A stretch of 22,394 nt of DNA from Mytilinidion resinicola (taxonomy: Eukaryota; Ascomycota; Dothideomycetes; Mytilinidiales; Mytilinidiaceae): contig NW_022985453.1 of assembly GCF_010093595.1 (NCBI RefSeq), positions 762,904 through 785,297 of the forward strand, in the 5' to 3' direction. Of this stretch, positions 9,801-19,880 are shown one piece after another. The number at the start of each line of letters is the position of its first letter. The stretch's first letter is position 1. A program made the position numbers and the translations under genes. A model generated the notes under the pieces. It did not search any database and was not told the DNA's origin. It saw only the letters and a list, made by a program, of their open reading frames with translations.

Positions 9801-12500
9801 GGGGGCATAATATCTTATGCTCTATCACCCTAATATTTGTTGTCTTATATGCCCCTAAGATAGCATAAAGGCACTGGTTCTATGCTATTTTAAGCTGTTT
9901 AATTTTTGTTTTACTAATCTGCTTTTTTATACCCGGTGTAGTGTACCAGGAGTTATATCTATATATAATAGCAGGCCTAATAATCGCCGAGTATATTATA
10001 CGTGCTTTCCGGAAGCTTATACCCTAGGTTAACGCTATAAGCCTTATAAAGGCCCCTATTTAGGCTATAGCTCTATTTTTTATAGTATTAATATACGGGC
10101 CCTATTTAAGTTTAGAGTTTACCTAAACTTCTAGTATTTTTAGGTCTATTATAGGGCCTTTAGTAAAGCCCTATATATTAACTATAGCTTTTATATTAAT
10201 AAACTTATAGGCTTTTATAAAGTATATTAGGTGGTATTTTTCTAGTATAAAAACTATACTATACTTTTTTACCTACTCTATACACCGGTCGTGCGCCTAT
10301 TTAATAGCTCTATAGTTCTTTTCTATACTTTTACTATATATAAGAATATTTATATTATTAATAAACCTATACGCTATTATATTACCGCGCTATAGTATTA
10401 GTAGTAGTATACTAGCAAAGAAAAGGAAAAGTATTAGTAATAGAGAGAAGCCCTGCAGTATTCCTATAGTAACTGCTATAGGCTCCGCTATATAGTTTCT
10501 AATAGTAAGCCTTATAGTGCGGTTCTATAGAAAAAACCTTAAAAATCTAACTATTTACTTTAGTACTTATTAAATCTATAGGTTATATATTATACGTTTA
10601 TATAACACGCAATTAAACGCCCCTAATATATTTAGGCTAAGAAGTAATACTATAAGCTATTAGTTTCCTTTCTATATAGTATAGATTTATTTAGTAAAAA
10701 GCTTAAGTACTATCTATATTAAATATTTTAGTCGTGCCCCTATCTAGCTAGGTAGAAGTATATTTTTTTCCTCTGCAATTTTTAATAGTTGTATAGCTAT
10801 AATTTATTTAAATAGCTTACCTATTGTTTTTAGCAGGGCGATTAGCCTATAGGCCTTTACTATTATATAGAATACTTTCTAGGGCTTATATAGCACTACT
10901 ATAATAGAATTTTTAAATAGCTAGGAATAGTATTCTTTATATAGGCACCTTATAAAAAACTAAGCTAGTATAGGCGCTAGTTATATTTCGCACTTTTTAA
11001 GAAACCTATTAGTAATCCTTATAATACCTAGGGCTTTATCTAGGGCAGTTTTTATTAGCGCTAAAAGGATATTCTTAATTATAATATCTAGCGCAGTATT
11101 ATATAGTTCCGGGTATTAGAACCCTTTTAGATTAAATAAGTCTATAATAACTAGAAGCGGGAAAAACTGCTCTACTAGTATATATACTTTTATTTTATTA
11201 TCTATATATAGAGTAGGGTCTTTAGGTCTTAAAAAAAGGGGGAATTAAAAAAAAGGTCTTAATTCCTTACTAACTATATAGCCCTATTTAGCCAGCTTTT
11301 ATATACTTTTCGGGTTTTTTATTACTTTTTCTACTATACAGCGCTACGCCTTAGTACTTTTTTTCTATATAGTTTTTTTCTTACAGTTATACTAAACCCG
11401 GTATAATATCTAGTCCTTTATAGAGCGCAATAAGCGCTATATTTTATACGCCCGTTTAGTTTTATACACTTTTTCTAAGTATTCTTCTAACTATACCGGC
11501 GATGCCTATTTTAATAGCCTTATAATAGGTACTATAGCAGTAATTATAGCCTGTATATATTTATAAAAAAGGCGTGTAAATTTGTTAAGGTCCTTCTCCG
11601 TGTTTTAAAAATTATTCTAGTTATCTAGCTTATCTAGTTAGGTTTAGAGGTGCTCCTACACTTTTTTCTAGTCGGCGTTTTTCTATAGTTAATATTATAG
11701 CTATTCTATTGCGCTTAGTAGAGTAATATTAAACTCTATATATATAAAACAATAATCTAAATTACAGTTCTATTTCTTACGCGCTGTGCAGGATATAGTT
11801 TATTCTATTAGCTATTTTATTATAAATATAAGATTAATTATAGACTATAATATTTCTTTTACCTATATTTTTATACTTTCCTCTATAGCTAGGTCTATTC
11901 CTGCTTCTATTATAATACGGATAAGCTCCTTTACCTGCTCCTCCGTATTTATTACTTATATTCCTTTCTAGAATAGGTAATATAGGTTTATATCGCCTAT
12001 AAAAAAGTGCTCCGCGTTATTATTTAGTAGTAGGGGTAGTACGGCTATAATTCCGTTTAGTTTCGGGTTATAAATATTGTAAATTTAGATATCCTTTTCT
12101 TTAGCTTAGAGAAAAAGGGTAATAAGGTATAGTAAGCGGTGCTCTACTAACTACTAGTTAGTATTAAGGTTTTTATTAATATATATATATATTTTTATAT
12201 ATAGGCTTCTTTTATATAGAAAGTAATAGGATTTTATATAGAGTATTATATACTTTTATTACTATATATTTTTCTATAGTTCTTATATTGCTAGCACCAG
12301 CAGTTAAGGCTAGGCTTCTTCCGCTTTTTCTAGGAACTTTTTCTAGATTTCACGGCTTTTATTAACGTTATACTATATAATAGTAAGTATACTAGGTTAT
12401 TCTAGTATTATATAATATCTATAGTATCTGCAGCGTTTACTGCACCTATTTTAGCGCTTAGTTACTAGCTTATATTATTTTTCTATAAAAACAGTACTTA
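9085..12500 (-). pseudogene. LINE ORF2: endonuclease, reverse transcriptase, zinc finger (RIP-inactivated)
   Basis: This protein would nick the target and reverse-transcribe the LINE RNA. The apurinic-type endonuclease begins near 12390 (QYNVNKSR at 12352-12375 with the Q as TAG) and has GDIN near 11986-11997, its aspartate intact. The RT fingers run from about 11300, including a degenerate form of the APDKAPGPDG loop near 11070. The first RT catalytic aspartate is Asn (LSLNILGAFN, codon 10630-10632), and the FVDD box is FINN (10354-10365). The thumb (AILGAYKTTNIRV near 9830) is followed by a linker and a C-terminal finger CPCGHSLQSPRHVVMSC near 9290. All of these share one frame. In the unmutated last part only two stops remain (TAA at 9715-9717, TAG at 9505-9507), both of RIP type. 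The exact start is not visible. Confidence 0.92.
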
Positions 12501-12619
12501 GGTAATAGTTTTAAATTATAAAAGTCTATTTATATCTCTATATATTATCGATTAAGTTAATTAGGTTAGGGGCTATAAGGATAGCAATATAAAGCGGAAG
12601 TTATACAGTACCTAAAAAG

Positions 12620-13960
12620 GTGTTAGGTAGGGAGATTACTGTATTAAACGGGCAGTCTATATTATTCTATTAATTTTCGGCTGGCTTAGGTCCTTATTAG
12701 GATATTCGAATATTTTCAGCCGTCCTACTTTTCTTAGTGCTGCTGGCGTTAGCCCTAGTTCCGTGCTGCCTTTGCATGCGTTATTATTAGCAGCTCTTTT
12801 CTTCCTAGGCTAAGTTAAGGTTATACACGCCCCCAGCGGGGCCTAGGGCGTGTACGAGCTCGGCCCCTTATTAGTGTTATATCGGTGTAGCGTTACCTAC
12901 CTTTTTAATATAGCCTGTAGCTGGGCCCCTTTTTTTATACTATATTCGGCACTATATACTAAGTAGTTTCTTTTATAGTTAGCGCACTTCTTAGTGCCTA
13001 TTATTATATATTATTTTATATTATATTCTCCTGCGTATACTGCGTATTAAATATCCTTTTTATAGTATTTTATAATATACCTATAGCCCTGGTATCTAAA
13101 GCACTATATAGCTATAAAGCCTGCTTTATATTTTACAGCCGTTAGCAGTTGCCCGCTTATTGTAAATCCCTTTATAATAGCTTTATTTGCTATTACTTCT
13201 ATACGCACGCTAGTAATAATCGAACTAGTATATCGACCTAGGTTCTCCCGCGCGGCCTAGATGCCCTTTTTATTCTTCTATATTATCTTTTTAATAACTA
13301 GGCCTAGGTTAATTATTGTATTAGCCCTAATAATATTATTTTTAAAGGTCTAGCTCTTAAGGTCTAAGTTTTTAGGTATTTTATATACCTCTATTAGCAC
13401 TACAGGCAGCTATATATATACTATTTTACCTAGCACCTGCACCTATTCCCTTTTTTTAAGTAGGGCCTTTTTTATAGCCTTATCCGCAATATATACCTTA
13501 ACGTCTCTACTCTATAGCTTTTTTATACCGCTAATTTTTATTATATCCGGCGGTCCGGCTGCCTATAGCTTTTAGGTAATAGTTGTATTTATATCTGCTA
13601 TTATTATAGCTTGCTTATTATTATCCTTAATATAGATAGTAATTTTATAGACGTTTATAGGCTGCCCTATATATTACCTATTTCCTGCAGCCTTCCTATA
13701 TTATATAGCTATACTAAACAGTATAGCTAATAGTATTATACCTGCTGCTGCTACTGCTGCTATAGTATACGTTTTCCCGTACGTTAATAATATATATACC
13801 TTTTTTTTCGTGTCCTCTATTATCTTTATTAGCTTTTTCTATAGCGTTTGCTATAGGTTATCCGCGGTATCCGAGAGGCCGAATAAAATATATCCTGTAA
13901 AGTTGTAGAGGGTTTAGGCGATCGCGTTTATTTTAAGAAATTAGATTAGCTTATTTTGCA
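12620..13960 (-). pseudogene. LINE ORF1: gag-like RNA-binding protein (RIP-inactivated)
   Basis: This is the first LINE reading frame, expected to coat the LINE RNA. The middle part (about 13150-13700) resembles the fungal LINE gag domain, for example KITIYIKDN, VKVYIADKA and IKGFTISGQLLTAVKY. Zinc knuckles follow at about 12960-13103: the first reads CFRYQGYRYIIKYY where C, C, GH and C are expected, with two cysteines and the histidine turned to tyrosine. A second, CxxC-rich part is similarly damaged. It is in a different frame from ORF2. Limits are approximate because start and stop are obscured; GC-rich patches near 12740-12900 mark the least-mutated part. Confidence 0.8.
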
Positions 13961-14245
13961 GGAGGTCTTATATACTATATACTTTATTAATAAGGTTTTA
14001 GACGTTTTAGTAGACGTTTTTAATAGGCTTCGGGTTTTAATATTAGTTTTAGCGTTGTTGTTATTAATACTATTGCTAGGGCAGCTGCGTATTAGAAGTT
14101 ATAATCCGCGGTGTACCTACTATAATACTACTAGTACTACTTATAGGGCTTTAGGGCTGCGTATAATTATTTATAGGGCCTTAGGTAGCCCCTAGAGGCT
14201 CTCTTTAGGTCGTATTTTTAAAATACTATAGAGTTGATTATATTA
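13961..14245 (-). other. LINE 5' leader
   Basis: This sequence lies between the probable ORF1 start region and the 5' end of the LINE. No domain is recognised. A 79-codon plus-strand open frame here (13956-14195) has no similarity I recognise and is taken as chance. The internal promoter expected in a LINE leader cannot be identified. Confidence 0.5.
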
Positions 14246-15049
14246 TAGTATTACGGGTATATATATTCTATTTATAGGATAACTAGGCTAAATAGCTACC
14301 TTTAGCTAAACTATTAATTAATACTATAAATTTTAAAAGCACCTATATCTCCCCCTTTTTTTTTTATAAACTATAGCTTCTACCTATATTTAGGTTTTAA
14401 GCCGGTTAAACTATTAACCCGCCCGCCTGCTAGAAATACTAAGCGCTTTACTAAGTATATAGAAAAGATTCTAGAATATCTAAAGTCTAAACTTACTGCC
14501 TTTTATACCTAATATAAAGATAATATAAACTATAACTATTGCCCTGCTTATAACTATTAAGTTAATAACTTAGTATAGTTAAATACTAAAAATATTAAAA
14601 CCCTCCGCCTCTAGAAAAAGCTAGATTAGAAGAATTTTAGACTATTCTGCGTAGAGAAGGTTATTAGCCCTTATATATACCGCCTAACCTTACTAGAAAG
14701 TATACGCAACTATAATATCTTTTATATTAGTTTACTAAAACCTGCTGTAAATAATCCGCTGCCCGGCTAGTATTAAAAACCACTGCTGCTAGTTAAAGTT
14801 AAAGGCTTAGAAAAGTAGGAAGTTAAGGAAGTTATTAACTTTTAATAGGAGCGTTGCGGTTATAGCCGCCCTAGCCTAAAGTATACGGTGAAGTAGACCG
14901 GATATAATAAAGTTATAGAAAAGCCCGCTAACTATCTAGAATATACTAAGGAAGCTATCCGGTTATTCTATCGCTATTACCCTAAAAAGCCCGGTTTTTA
15001 GGCTTTAATAGAGTTTAGCCGTAAAAAAGGAAGTACTATTATAGCTTAA
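14246..15049 (+). pseudogene. gypsy integrase C-terminus with chromodomain (RIP-inactivated)
   Basis: The gypsy polyprotein resumes after the LINE with YLR.Y (degenerate duplication at 14246-14267). It continues with the end of the integrase core (AKLLINT and SPFFF near 14300-14360) and the integrase C-terminal domain (NTKNIKTLR near 14587; KKL, then VEKVISPYIYRL near 14660). The chromodomain starts near 14820 and carries the K.TGY.K motif near 14891, whose tryptophan codon TGG is TAG at 14894-14896. The end NYLEYTKEAI..FYRYYPKKPG follows. Chromodomains of this class bind methylated histone H3 and steer integration into heterochromatin. The stop at 15047-15049 lies 13 bp inside the 3' LTR. 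A one-base gap near 14250 and a frame change before 14390 add to the RIP stops. Confidence 0.9.
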
Positions 15050-15304
15050 ATAGTAAGGCTTACTGCACAGCGTAATATATAATATTAGAACCCGGCAAGA
15101 GGCCTTATTATAAGGGCTTATGCGAGCCTTAGCAGGAGTATACCTGCCGACCGCCGCCCTGCCTTCTTATAGCTCCTTAAGCTACGTTTTATTATTTAAC
15201 CCGCCTGCCTACCGTGTATTATAGAACACGTAGTAAATTTAGTTATTACTTCTACCTACCTGCCTGAGCTAGCTAGGGTAATCCTGCCGCCCGAAACCGT
15301 AATA
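15037..15304 (+). repeat. 3' LTR of gypsy copy B (268 bp)
   Basis: This LTR begins TATTATAG and ends CCGTAATA; its offset from the 5' LTR is constant at 11315. It retains some bases lost in the 5' LTR (CTGCACAGCG versus CTATATAGCG), so the two copies suffered independent RIP. Confidence 0.88.
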
Positions 15305-17643
15305 AGTAAAGCATTTTAGAATAATACTTAGTTAGCAGATATTTCTACTTTTATAGTTAAAAGAACTTAGCTAAAAGCTTACGCGCCGCCTTAGCTATAG
15401 CCTTTTCCTTTTTTTTTAAGATAACAGACGTTATAATCCAGCTTTAATACTAATAAATTAGAAAAATCTATAGAATAGAATAGGGTACCTATAAATAGAA
15501 GCGCTAATACTAAAGATATTATATATACTACTAACCTTTATATATTTTCTATACTAAGTATTACCCTTAAAAACCTTATAAAGCAGGCTATTAGTAAAAT
15601 AATAGGAATAGAATAGCATTTTAGTTCTAAGCTTTATAGAGTAATTAGATAGAAGGTTATATTATAGGAACTTCTTAGATTTCGGAACCTTAGGTATAGT
15701 AAAAAAAGAAATAGAAGAGTATAATAACGGCTTAGCAGATAGGGTATTACTAGCTATTTATCTAAAACCCTACTATAGAAATACTTTCGGGCTAAAAGCC
15801 TTAGAAAAGGAAGTAAGTATTATAACCTGTAATATAAATCACTTAAGCATAAAGGTATTTATAGAAATAAGTAAGTAGATAAAACTAATTATATAAAACT
15901 AAGTTATAGAACTATAAAGGTTATATATAGAATATATTAGTATTCTAGATTCCCCTATAAACTGCCGGTAAATAGGAATAATATAAAAATAAAAATTACG
16001 GGATAAAAGATCTATATAATAGATTAGTAGGATTAAAAGAATTAAAAAGTAATTTCTAGAAGTAAGGTTGCGGATACAGGAGCTAAAGAATTAGTAACCG
16101 AGTGCGATAATCTAGACTAAGCTATAGATTTTTTAGAATAGAGCTTTTATATATAAAAACGCTTTTTTATATAAATAGAAACCTTATATTTAACTTAAGA
16201 CTTTAATACTACCTATTAGAAGTAATAACCCTATTTTATACCTAAGATTAATTTTACTTTACCTTTTAAAAACTATTACACCCTAATAATAACTTAACCT
16301 ATACCCTGCCTTAGTATATAATACTTAGAAGGTATAAAAGAAATAACCTATTATACTAGGCCTCTAGGTAAAAATATATCTATACTTAATACCTAGAAAT
16401 ATAACTAGAAATAGCTAAATAAACCTAGAAAAGGCTAAAAAAAATTAAACTAACTAGCTAAACCTCTAGCTAGTAAAGAAATCTACTAAAATAGCCTAAA
16501 AAAAGGTAGAAAAAGCTAGAAAAAGCTAAAAAAAGCTAAAAAAAAGCCGGACTAGATTAAGAAAACTAAGTTTACTAAAAAGGTGCTAAGGTTACTAAAC
16601 TTAACTAAACTACTACTTACTACTATAAAAGCGGCCTAAATAATTTTAAAATAAGTATTAATATTTATAGTAAACGCTGCTATTTCTATATAGGTTACTA
16701 GGGCCTTACTAAGGTTTAAAAGCTTAGGATTATTATATTAGAAATATCTAGCAGAAGAACTAAATATTAACTTATTATTCTAGTACTATAAATACCTAAG
16801 TTAGCTAAAATAACCTAGAATAGGTTAAAAAGGCTTTATACTTTCTAAGAGCGCAGTATCTAGACTCTATTACAGGTAGTAATACTTTTATAAACGTGCT
16901 TAGCAGTAACTATACTAGTATTAACCTACTTATTTTTACTAGAATAGAAAAGAGTAAAAAAGTTCCCTATAAACCTACTAGGTTAGCTTTTATTTTAGAG
17001 TTAGCTAAAATAGTATAGAAAAACTTAAAAAAGCCTATAAACTTTATAACTAGGCTAAAGGTACCTAAAATATTATCTAGCTAGTTTTAGGTAAGTATAT
17101 TATTTATAAATACCTTAGTTCTATTATTACTAAATAAGGACTTAGAAACCTACTTAACCTTTTTTTTATAGTTTTTAAAAGCCTTATATTTAAAGTTAGC
17201 TAGAACTATTTAGAAAAAAATATTTTTAACTTACCTATATATAATTAATATACTACTAATAGCTAGTATAGTAATATAGGTTAGGCTTTCTATTAACTTC
17301 CTTAATAAGTAGGAAGTTACTATAATAAAAGACTAGGGGGAAGGTATAAAAGGTTAGGATTTTTCCGGCCTAGAGCTATACTATTTATTCCTTTAGATAT
17401 AGAATATAGGTAAAGTAGACTAGTATAGCCGCCTTTACTACACGCGCCTAAACTTTATTTATATTTTTTATAATTTTAGCTATTATAAACTAAACTAGTA
17501 TAAAAAAGGCTAAAATAAAAGAAATTAATTTAGTTAAGGCAGCTTACGCGCAGGTTAAAAAAGAAAAAGCGCTAATAGAGGGAGTACGGAGCAGCCTAGA
17601 ATAGTTTAGAAAGGGGAGATAACTTAAAAAAAAAAAAAAGGTG
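15305..17643. other. unidentified RIP-mutated relic, 2.3 kb
   Basis: I recognise no domain in this block. Plus-strand frame 2 reads from about 15420 to 16650 with only TAA and TAG interruptions and a very lysine-rich segment near 16420-16600, but in TG-depleted DNA this is weak evidence for coding. A purine tract AGGGGGAAGG (17335-17344) is directly followed by TATAAAAGG (17345-17353), which could be an LTR polypurine tract or a chance TATA box. The block ends in a poly-A run (about 17626-17639) beside pogo C. It is probably an older transposon, the host of gypsy B and pogo C. Confidence 0.45.
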
Positions 17644-17645
17644 TA

Positions 17646-17701
17646 ACGTATTCTATAAGCGAGCCGTCTACCTAAGCAAGCTGTCCACTTTATTATAAAA
17701 A
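17646..17701 (+). repeat. pogo C terminal inverted repeat, left
   Basis: The repeat contains 17-bp units at 17655-17671 and 17672-17688 (core AAGCGAGCCGTCTAC and a variant). The inverted counterpart is at 21281-21336. Confidence 0.8.
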
Positions 17702-18187
17702 CGCGACGCGTTAACTTCCAACCACTATACGTCGATAATATAACGTGCAATTAATACAAAATAAAGGTCGAATATATATAGCTATCGCAGCAATTAATTA
17801 GCAGCAATTTAAAAGCGAACGGCGCGCTATTATAATATATAACGTACCTAGAAGCACACTTTAAGATCGGCGCGCTGGAACAACCCTATAACGCGATTCT
17901 AAGCCTAATTTAAAGAAGCTTTCCAAGCTAGAGGAATTAGTTGTTGTTTAATATATACTTAACCTAGATTCGCGAGGATTTCCGCCCAACCTGTATGCTG
18001 TACGAGAGATGGCCAATAAATTACTCGCCGAGCGCGCCGCCGGCCATGTTGGTAAGAACTGGCTAGAGAACTTTATTAAGCGAACACCTAAGCTTAAAAC
18101 ACAATTTAATTAAAAGTACAATTATTAGAGAGCTTTATATAAGGATCTAAAGGTAATTAGTAATTAGTTTAAGCTTAACGTATTCCA

Positions 18188-18221
18188 CCACCGAGCCGGC
18201 CAAACCACCGAGCCGGCCACT
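18188..18221 (+). repeat. paired 17-bp direct repeats in the pogo D terminal repeat
   Basis: Units CCACCGAGCCGGCCAAA (18188-18204) and CCACCGAGCCGGCCACT (18205-18221) are direct neighbours. The right end of the element has the same pair inverted, at about 19983-20016. These are probable transposase binding sites (inferred). Confidence 0.85.
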
Positions 18222-18257
18222 TTTCCTTGGCACAACCAACACTACATTCACACAGCA

Positions 18258-19880
18258 ATGCATTAACAACGCAGCGATTATCTATCTTAGCAAGAAGGCA
18301 GTATTAATCTCGCGCTTTAAGCCTTTACCTCTGGTTAATTTAGGACCATACGACGCGCTGCAGCAGCCTTTAACGTACGATATCAGCGGCTCTCTAATCG
18401 GCTCCACGGAATCACGTTTCGACCTTAATCACGACCAAACTGCCTAAAGCTTACTGCGACCGAAAAGCATACAATTATACAATATATCCTTAACCTAGAC
18501 TTGCGAGGATTTGCGCCCCGGTTGTGTAAGGTGGCAGATATAGCAGATAAAGTACTGGCTGCGCGTGGTGGGACACTAGTGGGCAAGAACTAGACTTAAC
18601 AGTTTATATCTTATATAAAGGAGCTTAAAATAGCTTTTAATTAGGCAAAGGACTGCTAGAGGATACTCTAGGAAGACCTAAAGGTTATTAATATATAGTT
18701 TACTCTTATATAAGAGACTATAGCTAAGTATAGCATCCACCTAGATAATATTTATAACTTTAATAAAACTAGCTTTTAAATAGGTATAATTAGTATAATA
18801 AAGGTTATTACAGGTTTAGAGAGACGTATAAGGCCCAATCTTATTTAACTAGGCAACCGAGAGTGGGTTACAGTTATCCAGAGCATCTGCGCTGCTAGAT
18901 ATATAACCCTACTATTTATTATCTATAAAGAACGCGTTTATATCTCTATATAGTATAAGGAAGTAGAAATACTATATAATTAGAAGCTCTCTATCTCTAA
19001 AAACGGCTAGACTAATAATAAGCTTAGTTTTAAGTAGTTAAAGCACTTTAATATATATATAAAGGCGCGTTAGGTGGAGTTATATAGGTTGCTGATTTTG
19101 GACGGCTATAAGAGCCACCTTAACTAAGATTTTAAGGATTATTATATTAAACAATAAATCCTTACCCTCTATATACCTGCGTATTTATCGCATATACTTT
19201 AGCTACTTAATATAGTATACTTCTTACTATTAAAGCTAAAGTACTTTTAACGCATATAAGACTTAGCACGCCAACGCGTCTACTATATTAATAAAAAAGG
19301 CTTCCTACTAGCCTTTAAAAACGCGTTTTTTAATATATTTACGTATAAGAACTGTAAGAAGGCCTTTAAGGCCTCTGGATTAGTTCCTATTAACGCGCAG
19401 GTAGTTCTTAATCGCCTTAATATACGGTTACGGACCCTACTACTAGCACCCCTACTAGAAACACTATAGCAATTAAAAACCCTAAGCAATACGTATAAAT
19501 TTAGATTATAGTTAAGGCTAGTAAGCAATTCCTTTATACAGTTACTAATAACCGCCTAAAAAGGCTTCTTAAAGCTTATTAAAGGAGCTAAAAAGATACT
19601 ATACAAAAATATGCTTATTAAAGCCCGGGTTAAAGAGCTTAAAAAGCAACTAGCAGAGATAACCAAGCGTAAAGGTCGTAAAAGAAAGCGAATCCAGACT
19701 GGCGGTATAATAGAGTATAGTATAGCAGCGTTATATATAGCTGCTAAAGTGTCTGGAGCATCTAATCCACGGAAAAAGGTGGGTAGTAGAAATAGTGTAA
19801 ATAGGGCTCTACTAGCTTAACAGCGCTGTAGAAACTATAGAGAGGCTGGGCATAATACGCGTACGTGTAAAAAGGATTAA
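18258..19880 (+). pseudogene. pogo-type DDE transposase, RIP stops only (copy D)
   Basis: From ATG at 18258 to TAA at 19878-19880 the frame is exactly 541 codons with no net indel; only RIP-type stops break it, starting at codon 3. Domains in order: psq helix-turn-helix (RRAAAAFNVRYQRLSNRL, about residues 38-55), CENP-B-type segment (FAPRLCKVADIADKVLA), and DDE_1 core. The catalytic aspartates are Asn at residue 169, intact Asp at 282 (LILDGY) and Asn at 318, with the D-35-D spacing kept. The basic C-terminus (GRKRKRIQ) is followed by a CCHC-like knuckle (about 19823-19868) with its second cysteine turned to tyrosine. A 69-codon open stretch at 19611-19820 is the least damaged part of the C-terminal half. 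Confidence 0.9.

Larger units (their letters stand above)
8453..14245 (-). mobile_element. full-length Tad-like LINE (non-LTR retrotransposon), about 5.8 kb
   Basis: This minus-strand LINE has the order 5' leader, ORF1 (gag-like with zinc knuckles), ORF2 (endonuclease, RT, C-terminal zinc finger), 630-bp 3' UTR and a short A/T-rich tail. It is inserted in the gypsy B integrase gene, which resumes at 14246 in the matching position, with a duplicated target of about 20 bp. ORF2 keeps one frame from the endonuclease (12367) to its stop (9085) with no net indel, so the damage is point mutation. The 5' 4.4 kb is saturated with RIP, while 8453 to about 9800 is nearly untouched. The Tad-like assignment is by resemblance to known fungal LINE proteins. 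Confidence 0.9.
3722..15304 (+). mobile_element. Ty3/gypsy chromovirus, complete but interrupted and RIP-inactivated (copy B)
   Basis: The element has two 268-bp LTRs and the domain order gag, protease, RT, RNase H, integrase, chromodomain, which is the Ty3/gypsy order with a chromovirus C-terminus. Without the LINE insertion (8453-14245) it is about 5.77 kb, normal for fungal chromoviruses. Every enzymatic domain is damaged by transitions typical of RIP. The first 68 bp or so of the two LTRs show ten differences, all transitions, so mutation after insertion rather than age explains the divergence. I could not find a matching 5-bp target duplication: the flanks are TATAT before and GTAAA after. 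Confidence 0.9.

Noticed and set aside
11786..11971. 61-codon plus-strand open frame with hydrophobic residues
   Set aside because: It is antisense to the LINE endonuclease; the Ile/Ser/Tyr bias is what TpA-rich RIP sequence gives by chance.
13956..14195. 79-codon plus-strand open frame with a leucine-rich segment
   Set aside because: It lies in the LINE 5' leader, antisense to the element; it has no start context or similarity that I recognise.
3717..15309. 5-bp target duplication around gypsy copy B
   Set aside because: The flanks (TATAT and GTAAA) do not match; later mutation or rearrangement may have removed it, so none is claimed.
17544..17750. 68-codon minus-strand open frame
   Set aside because: It spans the boundary between the unidentified relic and the pogo C terminal repeat, so it is not a natural gene.
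19283..19528. 81-codon minus-strand open frame
   Set aside because: It is antisense to the copy D transposase, whose plus-strand frame is continuous from 18258 to 19880.
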